Below are positions 1 to 11,986 of a DNA stretch of 64,000 nt, in pieces. The position numbers and the translations under genes were made by a program. The DNA is from Quercus robur. Its lineage: Eukaryota; Streptophyta; Magnoliopsida; Fagales; Fagaceae. The first letter of the stretch is position 1. Each line of letters opens with the position of its first letter. The DNA is taken from contig NC_065535.1 of NCBI RefSeq assembly GCF_932294415.1, forward strand, positions 82,171,862 to 82,235,861, in the 5' to 3' direction. The notes below the pieces were generated by a model that was given only the letters and a program-made list of their open reading frames with translations, was not told where the DNA came from and searched no databases.

Positions 1-415
1 AGGTTGTGGAAACTACCTATCCCTCCTAAGTACCTTTGTGTGGAAGGCTTGCTTGAACATCCTACCAACCCGAGCAAACCTCTGCCGAAGGAAGCTTCAC
101 ATGGACCCTAAGTGCGGGGTGTGTGGTGAGCATGACGAAACTATTATCCACACCCTGTGGCAGTGCCCCTTAGCACGAAATGTTTGGGCACTTACTCGCG
201 GAAAGCTCCAGAAGTGTGTGTCCTCAGCTCATGATTTCCTCAGCTTAGCCCGAACCTTGGTGGAGAAATTGAGCAAGAAGGATCTCGAGACTTGGGCAAT
301 GGTGGCATGGTCAATTTGGAACGCACGAAACCGGGTCCAGTTTGAAGCTACTCAAACTCTGCCACATGCTATTCTTAAGGGAGTAGTCTCGTTTTGGATG
401 AGTACCAGCGCCTAG
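1..415 (+). pseudogene. LINE reverse transcriptase C-terminus (zf-RVT domain), frameshifted
   Basis: The translation matches the zinc-binding C-terminal region (zf-RVT) that follows reverse transcriptase in plant LINEs. It shows a conserved W-K-A-C-L-N-I-L-P-T run, the C-x2-C of KCGVCG, then H-x3-H-x3-W-x-C-P in the segment after 'HDETIIHTLWQCP'. The first ~30 bases read RLWKLPIPPK in frame 1, but the rest reads in frame 2. A 1-nt indel near 30-34 therefore breaks the frame. This is a dead fragment and not a host gene. The upstream RT core is outside the window. Confidence 0.75.
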
Positions 416-597
416 CTAGAAGCACGGCACATTGTTGAGCTCATGTGTGGGCTGCTTGCTCTATAGGAGGCCCATTGTACACCTTTTCTTTTTTTCTCTC
501 TTTGGGTTCAGTCCCTCTTTGGTTTTTAGTTTGTTGGGTCGGGCCCATAGTACACTGTTTTTGAAGATTAATATACATCTATCTTTCGTCAAAAAAA
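1..597 (+). mobile_element. 3' end of a LINE (non-LTR retrotransposon)
   Basis: This is a truncated non-LTR retrotransposon: the last part of its reverse-transcriptase ORF, a short 3' untranslated region and an A-tail. The coding part ends at the TAG at 413-415. It is followed by about 170 bp of T-rich and G-rich spacer and then a short terminal oligo(A) run (588-597) after TTCGTC, which resembles plant L1-type 3' ends. The 5' part lies outside the window, so element length and target-site duplication cannot be judged. Confidence 0.7.
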
Positions 598-855
598 AGT
601 TAAAGTAAAAGCAATCTAGTCGTAATTTTAAAGTTGGGAGGTCTGAACAAGTTTTAATGTTTTCACACTAATTTGAGCTTTCAAAATGCATTATAGTTTT
701 CAAGGTAAATTCAGTTTTGATATTGATAAAATTTTAGAACTTTTTTCTATTACTTTTTGGTGGATTTCAGACTCTCTCATTGTGGATTTAAAGATATAAA
801 TTTTCTTGAAGTAAACATAATTTGCTTCTTGTGACTTTTCACCTGTGTCAAAAGA
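598..855. other. AT-rich spacer
   Basis: No gene or repeat recognised between the LINE tail and the duplicated segment that follows. Confidence 0.4.
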
Positions 856-1335
856 CCCAGGTCTAACTATTAGCCTGTTGAAGCATGACACATAACAAGG
901 CGATAAAAAGACTCCGACACTGACCATTCATGATCATTTGGCCCATTCTTGACTATGAATTCCTAAACCAAAATATTTAATATTATTGAAGCATCACATT
1001 AATTTCAATACAATGCCAAAAACTTGGCCAAAATAATGAAAAACTTTCTTTCTTTCTTTCTTTTAGGAATCAGACGGTTGAAAGAACATAAAAAGATTGT
1101 GGCGTTCCGCACACATCAAAATAACCCGGGTCTAACTATTAGCCTATCAAAGCATGATACAGAGTAAGTCGACAAAAACGGCCCCAATACTGACCATTCT
1201 TGTTCATATGGTCCATTCTTAACTATGAGTTCCTAAACTGAAATATTAATGAAGCAATATTGCATTAAACAATTTAACTTCAATACAATGCCAAAAACTT
1301 GGCCAAAATAGCGAGAAACTTTCTTTCTTTCTTTC
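856..1335. repeat. Imperfect tandem duplication, period about 269 bp
   Basis: Segments 856-1060 and 1125-1335 align over their whole length. Both begin CCC[A/G]GGTCTAACTATTAGCCT, both contain the same ACTGACCATTC block and TTCAATACAATGCCAAAAAC, and both end in a (TTTC)n tract. They differ by substitutions and small indels, so the duplication is not recent. No coding capacity is seen. Confidence 0.8.
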
Positions 1336-4300
1336 AACTTTCAACCATTAGAAAAAAGGTTGGTGGATATTTTATGATCTTAATGGTAGGGGAGAAGAAT
1401 GTATGGGGGAAGTTATGGAGCTTTGAGTTTTCCCAAATATTTGCTACCCTGCAACACTGCAATTTTTGCTAATAGTGTTGCCTGAAATTGTAACCAAAAG
1501 TGAATATGATAAGATCATACAGAAAAATGTGGGGGAAAAAAAAGGAGAGGAAGGACGAAAGGATAAAAGTTTAATTGTCTTAAGTGAAACGTACAAAGCA
1601 AACATTCAAAGAGTTTCTGTAGAGGTTCAAATCCCATCAAATGTAGGACAAGATGTGTTGTGATCTTCCCCAACATCCCCATCATATAATATAACCTAGC
1701 TATATATTTACATCTTACGTTTTTTTGAGTGAAAAAGATGTGCTCAATTTTCGTTTGGATTTTTCCATAGCTTTTGAAATAGAAGATGGTACAAAAATTG
1801 AAAAATGTGATTATTATTGGGCCCAAAAATCGGCATCACGGAATGGGGTATGTGACAAGAAGTATATAGAACCAAATTTATAGGTTGATCTTTGTTGTCT
1901 CTGATATAAAGCAAAAAGGTGGGGAATATGATGCCTCTATTACGAGGTTGATGAAGAGATGATGCATAGTATAATGATATCACTAGCGAAAAAAATAAAA
2001 AGCATGATCACCTCAAGAATGGAACTATTCTAAGACTAAGAGGGCGATGGCCCCCTTGAAATTTAATTTAATGTATATAAATATATGTGAGTTGAAGTTT
2101 CAAGTTGGGACTCAAAAAAAAAAAAAATTATATATAGTCCTCAAAAATTGAAAATTGAAAGATGTTAGAAAAAAAGGGGGTGGGGGCCATGTGACCCATA
2201 TTTGTGTTTGGTATAATAATAATATTTTGATTGTTTGTCATGTGAGAGTGAAAATTGAAAAAATTGGAGTGCTACCATGTTTTTTTGGCTCCACCAAAAG
2301 GACTGCATGAGTGTTTTTTTTCTCCAATTTTTTGTGTCTGTATTTGGATGTGTTTATTTATTATTTATTTAGGAGTACTAAGGTCTTTAAGTTAGAAGAA
2401 TATTGGCAATATAATGAGATACTGTAATAAATATAACTTTGAAATGTTGGTGGTTCACACTATTTCCTCCGTGGCTTGAATATTTGAATGATAAAGGTAC
2501 AACTTTGTATCTACCATGCTTTTCTCTTTAGTAAGTCATTTAGGATTTTTAGGTAGGATTCATTCATTGTTGAAAGATTTAAGAATAAGAAAAAAGTTAG
2601 GGATGCAAAGATTGTGCTTTTATAATTCTTATAATAATAATAAAATTTATGCACCATTTAAGAAATTATCAATTTATCATAACTCTTTTCTGGAGAGGAC
2701 TTGATGCCATGCAATTTATTCATCAACAACTAAAGTGTTTATCCAAAAATTTATTGACGGTGGAATATGGATTAATGTTGTTTACCATTGTGAAATTATT
2801 TTGCAAGGCATTCATCATATATGTCATATAGTTATACATGAATGCTTGCTATGTTGAGAGATGAGATCAAGTTCGTCATTGATATAAGATGACTTTACAA
2901 TTGAAAATCATTATTGAACCCATATTTTTTTGGTGTTTATTTATTTATTTATATTTTGTTAACAATGAATGGATATTGGTTTTATTTTTATATATTAATT
3001 CAGGGTTGAATTTTAGTATATTTGTTATGACTTAATTTTTTATAGTTAATACTTTGACCGCCACATATGAATTCCTAATTCTGTTTCTTTTAATGCACCA
3101 AAGAAGCAACTTCTCGTTAGCAAGAAGCACAGGTGGTTCAGTCACGTACAACATACTAAATTACTAATATTAGCATATGAGTTATATACTATATATTATT
3201 ATTACTATTAAAATAACAAAAAGGAAAAGAAAAAAATAATTGGGAACTGAATAGTCTTTTGCTTTGGTAAGTAAGTACTTCAGAATAAATCCCTTTACAA
3301 CGCGAGCCTATCATTACCCCCAAAACACGTTGATTTGTCTGTCCTAATCCTACTCTTCTCAACTTTTAAAATGGCTCCATTTAATCATTGCTTTTCTTGG
3401 TAATTTTCCCCTTGATGGTACTTTGAAATGCTAAAATGTGCAGATCCTACATGAGTTTCATTTCAATTATGCAGTAAAGATTATCCAACAGCATTGTTGT
3501 GATTTCCTAGATTTTGTATCACTATGAGATTAGTTTGATGGTAGAAGTTCTCATATCGTTTTACATGATAATTAACATGTGTTTAGTAATTCGAGTAGCA
3601 GTATTTCAATAAATATGTTGTACTCATTATGATAGTTTCATCAAAGCCCTGATAGTACACGTGATATTATTCATTGTAGTCACATAATGTTAGGGTAGAT
3701 GAATTCACAACACAACCCTCATTTTTCATATAGCAAAAATTAAGAAGATTTCCTAGAACTTGTGTACTGCTTAAATGAGATTGGAAGAAGAGTAAAATTG
3801 AAAACCAAATTATTACCAATATTGAAGTTATTATGGCATATATCACCAAATTATTATGGCAATTATTTTTTTTAAAAGGGGCACGTGTAAGGAGCTGGTA
3901 TATATGGACCCAATACAGATCCCTTAATGGGTTCACAATCACATGCATGACAAGAATGTAATAAAGTTACATATGAATCATCATATATTTATGCAAACAG
4001 AAATATAAATATGAATACGAAGGTCACCTAATATTTCTACTAAGGTGGAAATATTGAATTTGGGGCACGGGTGTTTCGTGCACTCTCTCCTCTCTGCGTA
4101 GCTATCTATTACCTGTACAATACAGGTTAAACAAGTCCATGCAACTTCCAGGATGCAATTACCAAAATACCCCTAACTTTTCCCAGAAACTACGATTCTA
4201 AAAACCGAATGGAAAAATCAAATCAAATCAAATCATTGAGTGAGATGATGAGGCAATGTGTTTGACGCGACCGGTGAAAATGAATGACGTCGGTTTATTT

Positions 4301-5453
4301 TTTGGGATGCTCCCAAACGAAGTCGTTTCTTACCGCGCCCTTGTTGTTGCCTTGGAAAACGAATCTTGAAATTCGGTGTACAAAACCTTTTTAGCAGAAA
4401 AGAACAAAAGCTTTTGACCGTCTACTTTGAGAAAAAACACAATTGCTGCTTCAAAATAACAATAACGCCACGGAATTTTATGTGTACACAAAGTGAGTTT
4501 AGAATGTTTTTTTCTTTTCTTTTTGGAGTGATCAAAGTCAAAACGCACCATTATTAGTAATTATTTGTAAAAAGATTGCTAAAATTATAAAAAATTTTAC
4601 AAATGAGTAGCGAGTTCAGATAACAATCAATAAGAATTTTTTATATAAATAATTTATGACGATAGAATTATTCTTATTTACACAAATTAATTACTTGTAG
4701 TTAAAAAATATAAAAATATCAATTTTTTATATCTAGTATTCAATTGGTCCAATGGGAAAATGGTCTCCCTCTGAAGGCTGATATTTTGATATTGCACCTA
4801 AGTTCAAAAGTATATTTTAACAGAGTGATGAATGCCATAAAATCTATTTTAAGATAAGATAAAGAATGAAAATACAAGTGACAATGCTTTTTTACATAGT
4901 GTAGTGTAACATGCATGGACATTCCTTTTTGGAAGCCAACTTTGAACGAACAAAAATTAGTGGTTGTGTCAGTTTCAGCATGCCTCACACAACATCAAAG
5001 CTCTTTTCTTTTCTTTTCTTTTCTGTTTTACATTACTCTTTAGCTCAGCAGATTCTACTAGGTTCAGCCACACAACACACCGGGACAAAAGAAGCAATTA
5101 AACATAAAATTTGGTCACAGTTTCTACCCAAAAGTATGATATACACACTAACAAATGTAGCTTACTCCAACAAAGCTTTAATTTGCCTCCAATTTCTTTT
5201 GTAATTTTTTTTTTTTTTTTTTTTTTTGAGTTGTTCAGTATTATGAAATTAGTAATAATGGCAATGTTGAGATATATAGTGAAAGTCGTGGCATTTAACT
5301 AGCCACATAAAAACATAACAAAACACCCTTTTGTTTATTAGATAAAGTTTTTTCCCAAATTGTATTATATTAACAAAAGTATCACGTTGTAGACTTCCTG
5401 TAAGCCACATTACATAATTCATGCGCTAAAACCCACAAAGGCTCTGTGACTGT
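1336..5453. other. Gene-poor AT-rich region upstream of the kinase gene
   Basis: About 4.1 kb without a recognisable gene. It is AT-rich, with homopolymer and CTTTT-type low-complexity tracts (for example 5001-5026 and the T-run near 5205-5227). Short open frames here have no recognisable domains and biased low-complexity translations. The last part must contain the kinase promoter. Confidence 0.5.
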
Positions 5454-5454
5454 C

Positions 5455-5462
5455 TATATAAA
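5455..5462 (+). promoter_or_regulatory. TATA box of the AGC kinase gene
   Basis: TATATAAA lies 82 bp upstream of the start codon proposed at 5544. Plant TATA boxes normally place transcription starts about 25-35 bp downstream, so the start should be near 5485-5500. The in-frame ATG at 5463 abuts this TATA box and would then lie outside the mRNA. This supports choosing the ATG at 5544. Confidence 0.6.
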
Positions 5463-5521
5463 ATGCCTGAGAAAGCAAGCCAGGTAGCAAACCTCACACA
5501 CTCACACATACACAATATTAC

Positions 5522-5566
5522 ATGTTCCACAGCAACAACAACAATGGCCACCATAGCCAGAGATGA
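5522..5566 (+). CDS. Upstream ORF (14 codons) overlapping the kinase start codon
   Basis: An ATG at 5522-5524 opens a 14-codon frame that ends with TGA at 5564-5566. It overlaps the kinase ATG at 5544 in a different frame. Its context is poor (T at -3), so ribosomes could scan past it to the strong ATGG context of the main start. If the transcript begins near 5490, this is a leaky upstream ORF that could dampen kinase translation. The short peptide has no recognisable features. A regulatory role is inference. Confidence 0.35.
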   Translation: MFHSNNNNGHHSQR

Positions 5567-7472
5567 ATCAGACTATGATAGTAGTTGCTCCTCAATAACC
5601 GTGCCAGACTCAAGCCGTAGTTGGATGAGTAACCTCAGCTTTGGTAGCCGAAGGAGCTCAGTCTCTGTATGCTCCTCCACTGACACTTCTGTTTTAAGCT
5701 CTCACAAACCCCACAAGGCTAACCAAGCCGCATGGGAAGCCATGAGGAGGCTCCAGAGCTCAAAAGGCCGAGTTGGGCTTGACCATTTTCGGCTTCTACG
5801 TAGGCTTGGAAGTGGTGACATAGGGAACGTGTACCTTTGCCAGATAAGGAACCCTGTGGTGGGGTTGCCACAGTGTTTTTACGCCATGAAAGTGGTGGAC
5901 AAAGAAGCACTTGCTATAAGGAAGAAGCTACAGAGGGCTGAGATGGAGAAGGAGATTTTGGGTATGCTTGATCACCCTTTCTTGCCAACTTTGTATGCTG
6001 AGTTTGAGGCTTCTCATTACTCTTGCTTGGTCATGGAGTTTTGCCCTGGTGGAGATTTGTATGCTGCTCGACAACGCCAGCCAGGAAAGCGATTTTGCAT
6101 TTCATCTGCTAAGTAAGTCTCTTGGATCTTTAGAATTGTTTGTGTAGTTGTCAAATTTTGTTTAATAAAGAAATTGGTAAGACAAAAAGTAGCTTAAAGT
6201 AGGTTTTGTAAGTAAATAAGTTAACAACAAATAAGGTAATTAAATACGTACATGTTTTACCAAAAGTCCATGTTAATTTCCACCTCATATGATACAAAGA
6301 AATAATGAGCTAGTCACAAAGAAGAGTAGGAAGCTCTCTATTTTATTTGAAACGGAGAAAATTAATTTTACAATTAAGATTTTATTTTATAATGTCGCGT
6401 TATTTAAATTTTTTTTTTTTTTTTTTGAGAAAGGCGTTATTTAAATGTGGTGATACTAAATTCACTTTAGACATAAAATGGAGTCATTTCCAATAAAGAT
6501 GATATTGAGTACTTTTGTTGGTGTGACATTACTTGCTTTTTATATATTCCTTTATTTGTTGTGTATGCTTAGTTTTATGTGTGAAAGTTTATTACTAATG
6601 AGTTATGAAAATGTAATCATAGGTTTTATGCTGCTGAGACACTCCTTGCACTAGAGTATCTCCACATGATGGGTATAGTTTACAGAGACCTTAAGCCAGA
6701 AAATGTGCTGGTCAGAGAAGATGGCCACATTATGCTTTCGGATTTCGATCTTTCACTCAAATGTGATGTTGTTCCCAAGCTCCTAAGGGCAAACCATACT
6801 TTGGATCCCAATGACAAGGATGTAAAGTGTTTGACACCTTCTTGTGTTGCCCCCATGCAACCTGTGCTTTCATGTTTCTCAGCTTCCACCAAGAAAAAGA
6901 AAGCTAATAATGTTACAACAATAACAAATCAAGTTGGTGTCCTAGAACTTGATCCAGAACTAGTGGCTGAGCCAATAAATGCTCGTTCCAAGTCCTTTGT
7001 TGGAACACACGAGTACTTAGCACCCGAGGTGATATCAGGTCAAGGCCATGGGAGTGCTGTGGATTGGTGGACTTTGGGGGTGTTCTTGTATGAAATGTTA
7101 TTTGGGAGAACACCTTTCAAAGGTGAAAACAATGAGAAAACCCTCATCAACATCCTTAGACAGCCACTAGCTTTCCCAAGGATTGGTGTTAGTAGCAGCA
7201 AAGAATTTGAAGAGATGGTGAAAGTTCAAGACCTTATTAGCAAGCTGTTAGTGAAGAATCCCAAGAAGAGAATTGGAAGCTTAAAGGGTTCTGTTGAGAT
7301 CAAGAGGCATGAGTTTTTCAAGGGTGTGAATTGGGCTTTGATTAGGTCAGTCAGACCACCTGAAGTCCCTAGTGATCTACACAAGTTTAGGAGTAGAGCT
7401 TTGTTACCAAAGTTAAGCAAGAAAGAGAGGGATCAACCATATCAAATCCCTCATCATTTTGACTACTTCTAA
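5544..7472 (+). CDS. AGC VIIIa serine/threonine protein kinase (PINOID/D6PK/AGC1-12 type)
   Basis: Two coding exons, 5544-6112 and 6623-7472, are separated by a 510-bp GT-AG intron; the joined product is 472 residues. Exon 1 ends GCTAA|GTAAGT and exon 2 resumes G|TTTTAT, restoring K-F-Y. Residues 1-75 are Ser-rich and probably disordered. The kinase domain shows the glycine loop GSGDIG (89-94), Lys116 in YAMK, an alpha-C Glu in [15 protein letters not shown] (210-217) and DFD (230-232) in place of DFG. The DFD and the ~80-residue insertion before [12 protein letters not shown] (314-325) mark the plant AGC VIII family. The C-terminus ends FDYF, like a PIF-type hydrophobic motif. Family members phosphorylate PIN auxin exporters at the plasma membrane and act in phototropism and organ patterning. 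From memory the best fit is AGC1-12 or D6PK rather than WAG, but the subgroup is not certain. The start at 5544 has a good context (A at -3, G at +4). Confidence 0.93.
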
Positions 7473-7483
7473 CTGTAGATGTA

Positions 7484-7489
7484 AATAAA
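7484..7489 (+). promoter_or_regulatory. Polyadenylation signal of the kinase gene
   Basis: AATAAA lies 12 bp after the TAA stop of the kinase. It is a plausible near-upstream element, and the U-rich sequence after 7600 offers further 3'-end signals. Confidence 0.4.
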
Positions 7490-8450
7490 ATTAGGTAAAA
7501 CAGGAAGCAAATATCATGTATGACACCAAAGAAAGAGTTGTTATCCTCTGTTTTCCCTACTAATGATAAGGATTAAAACAATTGATGTAAGACCATGTCA
7601 CTATGCTTTGAATTTACATTTATTTTATTAATATATTTATAAAGTATTACTTGTTTTTAGGTATTGTATGGTCCCCTCTATCTCGTGTATGTTATTAATA
7701 TTTTTGCTTTTGTGTAAAAGGAAGGGGATCCCATAATTGTCCCAATGTGATTCTCATGAGAACTCTAATGAACTCATGTGATCACAATAATTACTTGTCT
7801 TTATCACGGAAAAAAAATATTACAAAAGGAAAACTGAACTTTTTCTTTTTTTCCAAGTTTGAAAAGATTGTCTACTTTCTCATATGGGCATTTTCTTATC
7901 CACGCATTCACATTCCTTTCTATGAACAAAGTAAAGAAGAAGAAAACCATAATGTTTTCTTGCTCCCTCTTTCTTTTCCCCCCTCTTGTTTTATGGCCAT
8001 TAGAATTAAGCTGTTAAACTCATTTGTGGTCCGTGCTTTATCCTATTACTCCAAACTGGTTAATTCAGTGGATTTTGAGACATATATTTGATGCTGTTGA
8101 AAGTCATGAGCTTGTTAATTTAGGTGACTCTGGGGCTTAGAAAAGGTAAAGAAAGAAATTGGGAATTGTGTGGTAAAAGAAGAAAAGATAGATATCATGC
8201 ATGTTTGGACCACTTTGATACACATCATTTAAAAATGGGTATATTATTGATCCACAATAGAGAATGATGAAATATAAGAATGAACAAAGAAGAATAATAG
8301 AAAGTTTTGACCCTTAAAAAATTAGATAGTTTCTCTTGATACAAAAGTAATGTACAATATAAGTACATACATACACATAATACACTTCCTAATATTTTCA
8401 CATAATACACTTCCTAATATTTTTAATGAAAATGTTTCAAAAATATTCTT

Positions 8451-8482
<32 letters not shown>

Positions 8483-8704
8483 TTTGTAATTTCGAAAGAT
8501 TGACAATGAGAGAGAGGGAGGTGGATTTCAAACCATAGATTGGAAGATCACAAAGTATGTTATTATCGCACATTATTTGGCATTTTATAAGAACATCCAT
8601 ATATATTATTTTAAAAACAATCATATAATTTAAACTACACATTAATAATTTCTTTAATTATCACATAATAGGTTGGAATAAGAACTTGTCAGTGTCATAA
8701 TTTC
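7490..8704. other. AT-rich intergenic sequence
   Basis: No gene is seen. The frames that cross it translate to low-complexity sequence. It contains an (AT)n microsatellite at about 8453-8474 followed by a T-run. Confidence 0.4.
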
Positions 8705-8898
8705 GAGAAATTATAAGGTCTTTATGGTGGACAAGTGATGTGGTCCACCATTTCAGTAAAAGACTCCCACTTGTTTAAAATTGTGGAGTTTTAAATAAAA
8801 ACCAAATACTGACTCAACAATTTTAAATAAATGAAAATTTTTTACTAGAATAGTGGACAAATGACATGGTCCAGCATGAGGACCGTATAATTTCTCCA
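8705..8898. mobile_element. MITE-like inverted repeat
   Basis: Left arm 8705-8764 and right arm about 8840-8898 are imperfect reverse complements. Shared blocks include GAGAAATTATA, GTGGACAA.TGA.[A/G]TGGTCCA and TAGTAAAA/CAGTAAAA. The loop is about 75 bp. Length, AT-richness and terminal inverted repeats suggest a miniature inverted-repeat transposable element. No target-site duplication was confirmed. Confidence 0.5.
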
Positions 8899-10124
8899 TA
8901 ATCTCACATAATTTCTCAAACATATTGGAGTCAAACTTTTTCCTGTAAACTATTTCAAATTATTCTTATTTGTTAAACTACACCTGAAATCACGCACGTA
9001 TATTGTTCATGCTTATCAATTACCACGGAACTTGTTAGTGTCAGACACTCATACTCCCAATTGTTGTTTCTTGTGTTAATTTCTTTTTGCTAATATAATA
9101 CTCCCAATTAATTGTTACAATTTTTCAAAGGAGGCCCACTTTCATATCTTGATACGTTAATCCCCATAGGCCATAACTTTATTGGTAAGGTTTACCACGA
9201 AAATTCAAGTTACTGCCCTTTTTAAAAAAAAAAAAATTCAAATTACTGCCATGTTGAAATGATGGCAATAGTACGCATCTTCAAAATCATACACTGAAAT
9301 CACTGAGTTTGAAATTAATACTTGACCATCATTGTTACCCATAATAAAAAAGTCACTGCTATTGATGACATTGAACCAAAAATATAATAAATAGGATCGT
9401 ACTTCTTTACTCAAAATAAGCAAAAAAAAAAGAAAAAATAGTACGTACTTTTTCTTGATTAAAATCGGAGTCAATGAATATGCCAAAAATGAGAATTGAT
9501 GGGTTTGTGGACTATTCAATCCATGGGGAAAGTCTAGGTCCAAAACGTTGAACTCGCTTTTTCTCAGGTTGCCATTTTGCTTAACCATTGATGGAAATTT
9601 GGACCGCAAACAGTGAGACTCTCAGTGGTCACTCCAACTTGCAGGGGCAAGTAGCACGCGAGCTTCTCTTCCTTTTACGAATTGAGATAGGGACAGGGCT
9701 ATGTATACATGAATCATTTTGAATTCTTGCAGGTCCACTGGCCGAGGTTTCACCAAACAGGAAATATGGAAAATTGCATAGACATGGTGCCCATTTCCCA
9801 TGATGCATTAAGAAAATGACCTGAGTAAAATTTTGGGAAGAGGCCCAACTGAAGAAACAAAGGTGTTCATAGGCATAGCAACCCAATGAATTAAAGAGTA
9901 GCTAAAGACAAAGGTAGCGAAGCGTGTTGACAGTGGAAAACTCTTGTACGATAAAAACTTGAGAGGGAAAACAATTAAAAATATATATACACACAACAAA
10001 ACATAAGAGAAAAAGATCAATAATTCATCATGTGATTCAACAATAGTATATGTCGACAAACACAAAACACTCAAATGATAACAAAATTTGTCTTGGAGCT
10101 CACTTTGTAGTTTTGTATATTTGT
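8899..10124. other. Intergenic sequence without a recognised gene
   Basis: About 1.2 kb. Minus-strand frames at 9238-9609, 9629-9886 and 9808-10161 translate without any family I recognise and overlap one another. I treat them as chance ORFs. Confidence 0.4.
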
Positions 10125-10460
10125 AAGGGAGAAGTTTGGATTTTACATCATGAAATTTCAAAATTTCGACTTTATTTTTTAAAGTTTAGGGATATTTGAA
10201 TTTTACATCCTAACGTTTTAGAACTTGAATTTTACCTTTTAAATTTTAGGAGTATTTGGATTTTATTCCCTAAAGTTTAGGGGTATTTGAATTTTATACC
10301 CTATAACCTTAAAGTTTCAAAATTTGGGAGTATAAAATCCAAACAATCCTAAACTTTTGGCGGTAAAATTCAAACACCCCCAAACTATAAGGAGGAAATT
10401 CCAAATTTTAAAACTTCAGGTGTAAAATATAAACATCTCTCAACTTTAGGATTGTAATGT
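10125..10460. mobile_element. Fold-back element built from short repeated units
   Basis: A motif of about 40 bp, roughly TTTAGG.GTATTTGAATTTTA.CCC, recurs several times in direct orientation (10170-10310) and then in reverse-complement orientation (10320-10450). The whole segment could form a long imperfect hairpin, with arms starting GAAGTTTGGATTTTACATC and ending in its degenerate complement. No ORF and no clear target duplication. It is best described as a fold-back MITE. Confidence 0.5.
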
Positions 10461-10539
10461 TTTACTATAAAGTTTCTTGGTGGATAAGGAATATCTTCCT
10501 CCTCTTCTTCTTCTTCATTTTTTATTTTTTTATTTTTTT

Positions 10540-10839
10540 ATTTTTTTAATAGAAAATCTACCTAAATCTAGGCTACCCCACCCCCTAAGGGTTGCCTACT
10601 TGAATGAGAGTTCCTCAGCATCTCCAAGCCTAATGGCTTAGGGGCACATCCTCCCACCTAACAAGAGGGTGTGTAAGGAAATCCTCTTTAGTGGACAAGA
10701 AATACCAATTTAATTCTAACAAAGCAGATTTTCCTTGATTCTTACTAATGACCATGATTATTGATAACCAACTCCAGAATAAGCCATAAAGGCTTGAAGT
10801 GAAATGATCTTTCCTTGATTTACAATCCATTTGTTTCTC

Positions 10840-10868
<29 letters not shown>
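10540..10868 (+). mobile_element. A-tailed segment, possible retroposon
   Basis: A segment of ordinary composition is followed by an uninterrupted run of about 30 A residues (10840-10868). This is what a SINE, a LINE 3' end or a retrocopy would leave. I see no tRNA-like head or coding match, so the class is unknown. Confidence 0.25.
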
Positions 10869-10870
<2 letters not shown>

Positions 10871-11373
10871 GTTTGCTTTTATAGTTTTTGTGGCTCTTGC
10901 CTTCTGATTTTTTATGGTATCTTTGTACCATGTCTAACTGCTTAGACTCTAATTGGATTTTTCAAGAACAATACTAGCGGCTCGCTTCACGGTCGTCTAG
11001 GAGCTAACAAGAATGGACTAAACCCAATTTTATAATTGATATTGAGATTTTTGTATATTTTATTAATTTTTGGTGATTTATGAATGTGGCAAAGTCTATA
11101 AGTCATAAAATCAGCTATTATACTCCTTGTGATCATTTTTTTTCTATCAAACTATTGCAAACAGCAAATTTCTTTTAATTCCTTTGTTTGTGTAGCTCTC
11201 AATGCGATTCGACCAAGTCTCTTATCATCTTTTTATATATAGTCATATGTTACAAAAACAAAAATGTAGTTTTAAAAGAAAAAAAAAATTACATCAAACA
11301 AGCTGAATGCAAAATGCTATCATTTTTTAAGGGTTTTCTTTAACACATTTATCAACACGCTATTCTTCTCATC
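10869..11373. other. AT-rich spacer before the copia element
   Basis: Nothing recognised. Confidence 0.4.
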
Positions 11374-11968
11374 TGTTAGTACATTTTAAATTAAATATGT
11401 TGAAACTCAAAATAACTAAAGATGAATAAAGAGATTAGTTATAATAAAATTTGTTAAAAAAAGAGTTACTTGTATGTAAGTTAAATTAAATAGATTAAGA
11501 AAAGTTTTCTAAATTAATAAATAACATGTAGGTTATGTGAAGGGTTGGAAGACTATAATATGGCTATGCTATGGACTAATTTCACATCAAGAGTGAATGA
11601 AGAGAAATAGTTAAAAGCAAAGAGTATTATGTGAGAGAGTGAATTCAATAATATTCCTAAATACTTGAGAGATTTTGGGCCAAAGAAAGGTGTTCTTCTA
11701 GTGGAGCTTTGGGCTTGAACACTTTATGCAGAAGCTATTCTAGCCATACAATATTTGTTGGGTTGCTGTATCCTGGGGGAGACAAGTCAAAGAAGGTTTG
11801 CACCAATTACAAAGATTAGCCAACCAAGGGCTTGAATCTCCTTAAAGAGAGCGAGTGTCGCGTCTTAGTCCAAACAGTGTTGTGTTCACCTCTTCAAATT
11901 AATAATATTTAGCATATTATTCAGTTTCTCTTTGTATTGTTTTCATTATTATCGTGTTTGCACCAACA
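11374..11968 (+). repeat. 5' LTR of the copia element
   Basis: 595 bp, TGTTAG...CCAACA. It matches 18072-18666 along its full length with scattered transitions and a few compensating 1-bp indels. Confidence 0.92.
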
Positions 11969-11986
11969 ATTTTAAGGAGATTCAAA

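Noticed and set aside
1624-1640. GGTTCAAATCCC, a tRNA T-loop/B-box-like sequence (similar ones near 35990 and 37080 on the minus strand)
   Set aside because: No cloverleaf can be drawn around it and no matching A box at the right spacing. Not a tRNA, and evidence for a SINE is too weak.
1466-1663. Short plus-strand ORF near 1.5 kb
   Set aside because: No recognisable domain, low-complexity lysine/glutamate-rich translation, no promoter or splice context.
5463-5543. N-terminal extension of the kinase from the ATG at 5463
   Set aside because: This ATG abuts the TATA box, so it should lie upstream of the transcription start. The ATG at 5544 has better context and starts a family-like N-terminus.
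9238-10161. Overlapping minus-strand ORFs
   Set aside because: Overlapping frames with no known family, typical of chance ORFs in AT-rich DNA.
11369-11373. Target-site duplication of the first copia element
   Set aside because: TCATC on the left and ATTAC on the right do not match. Eroded or altered by rearrangement.
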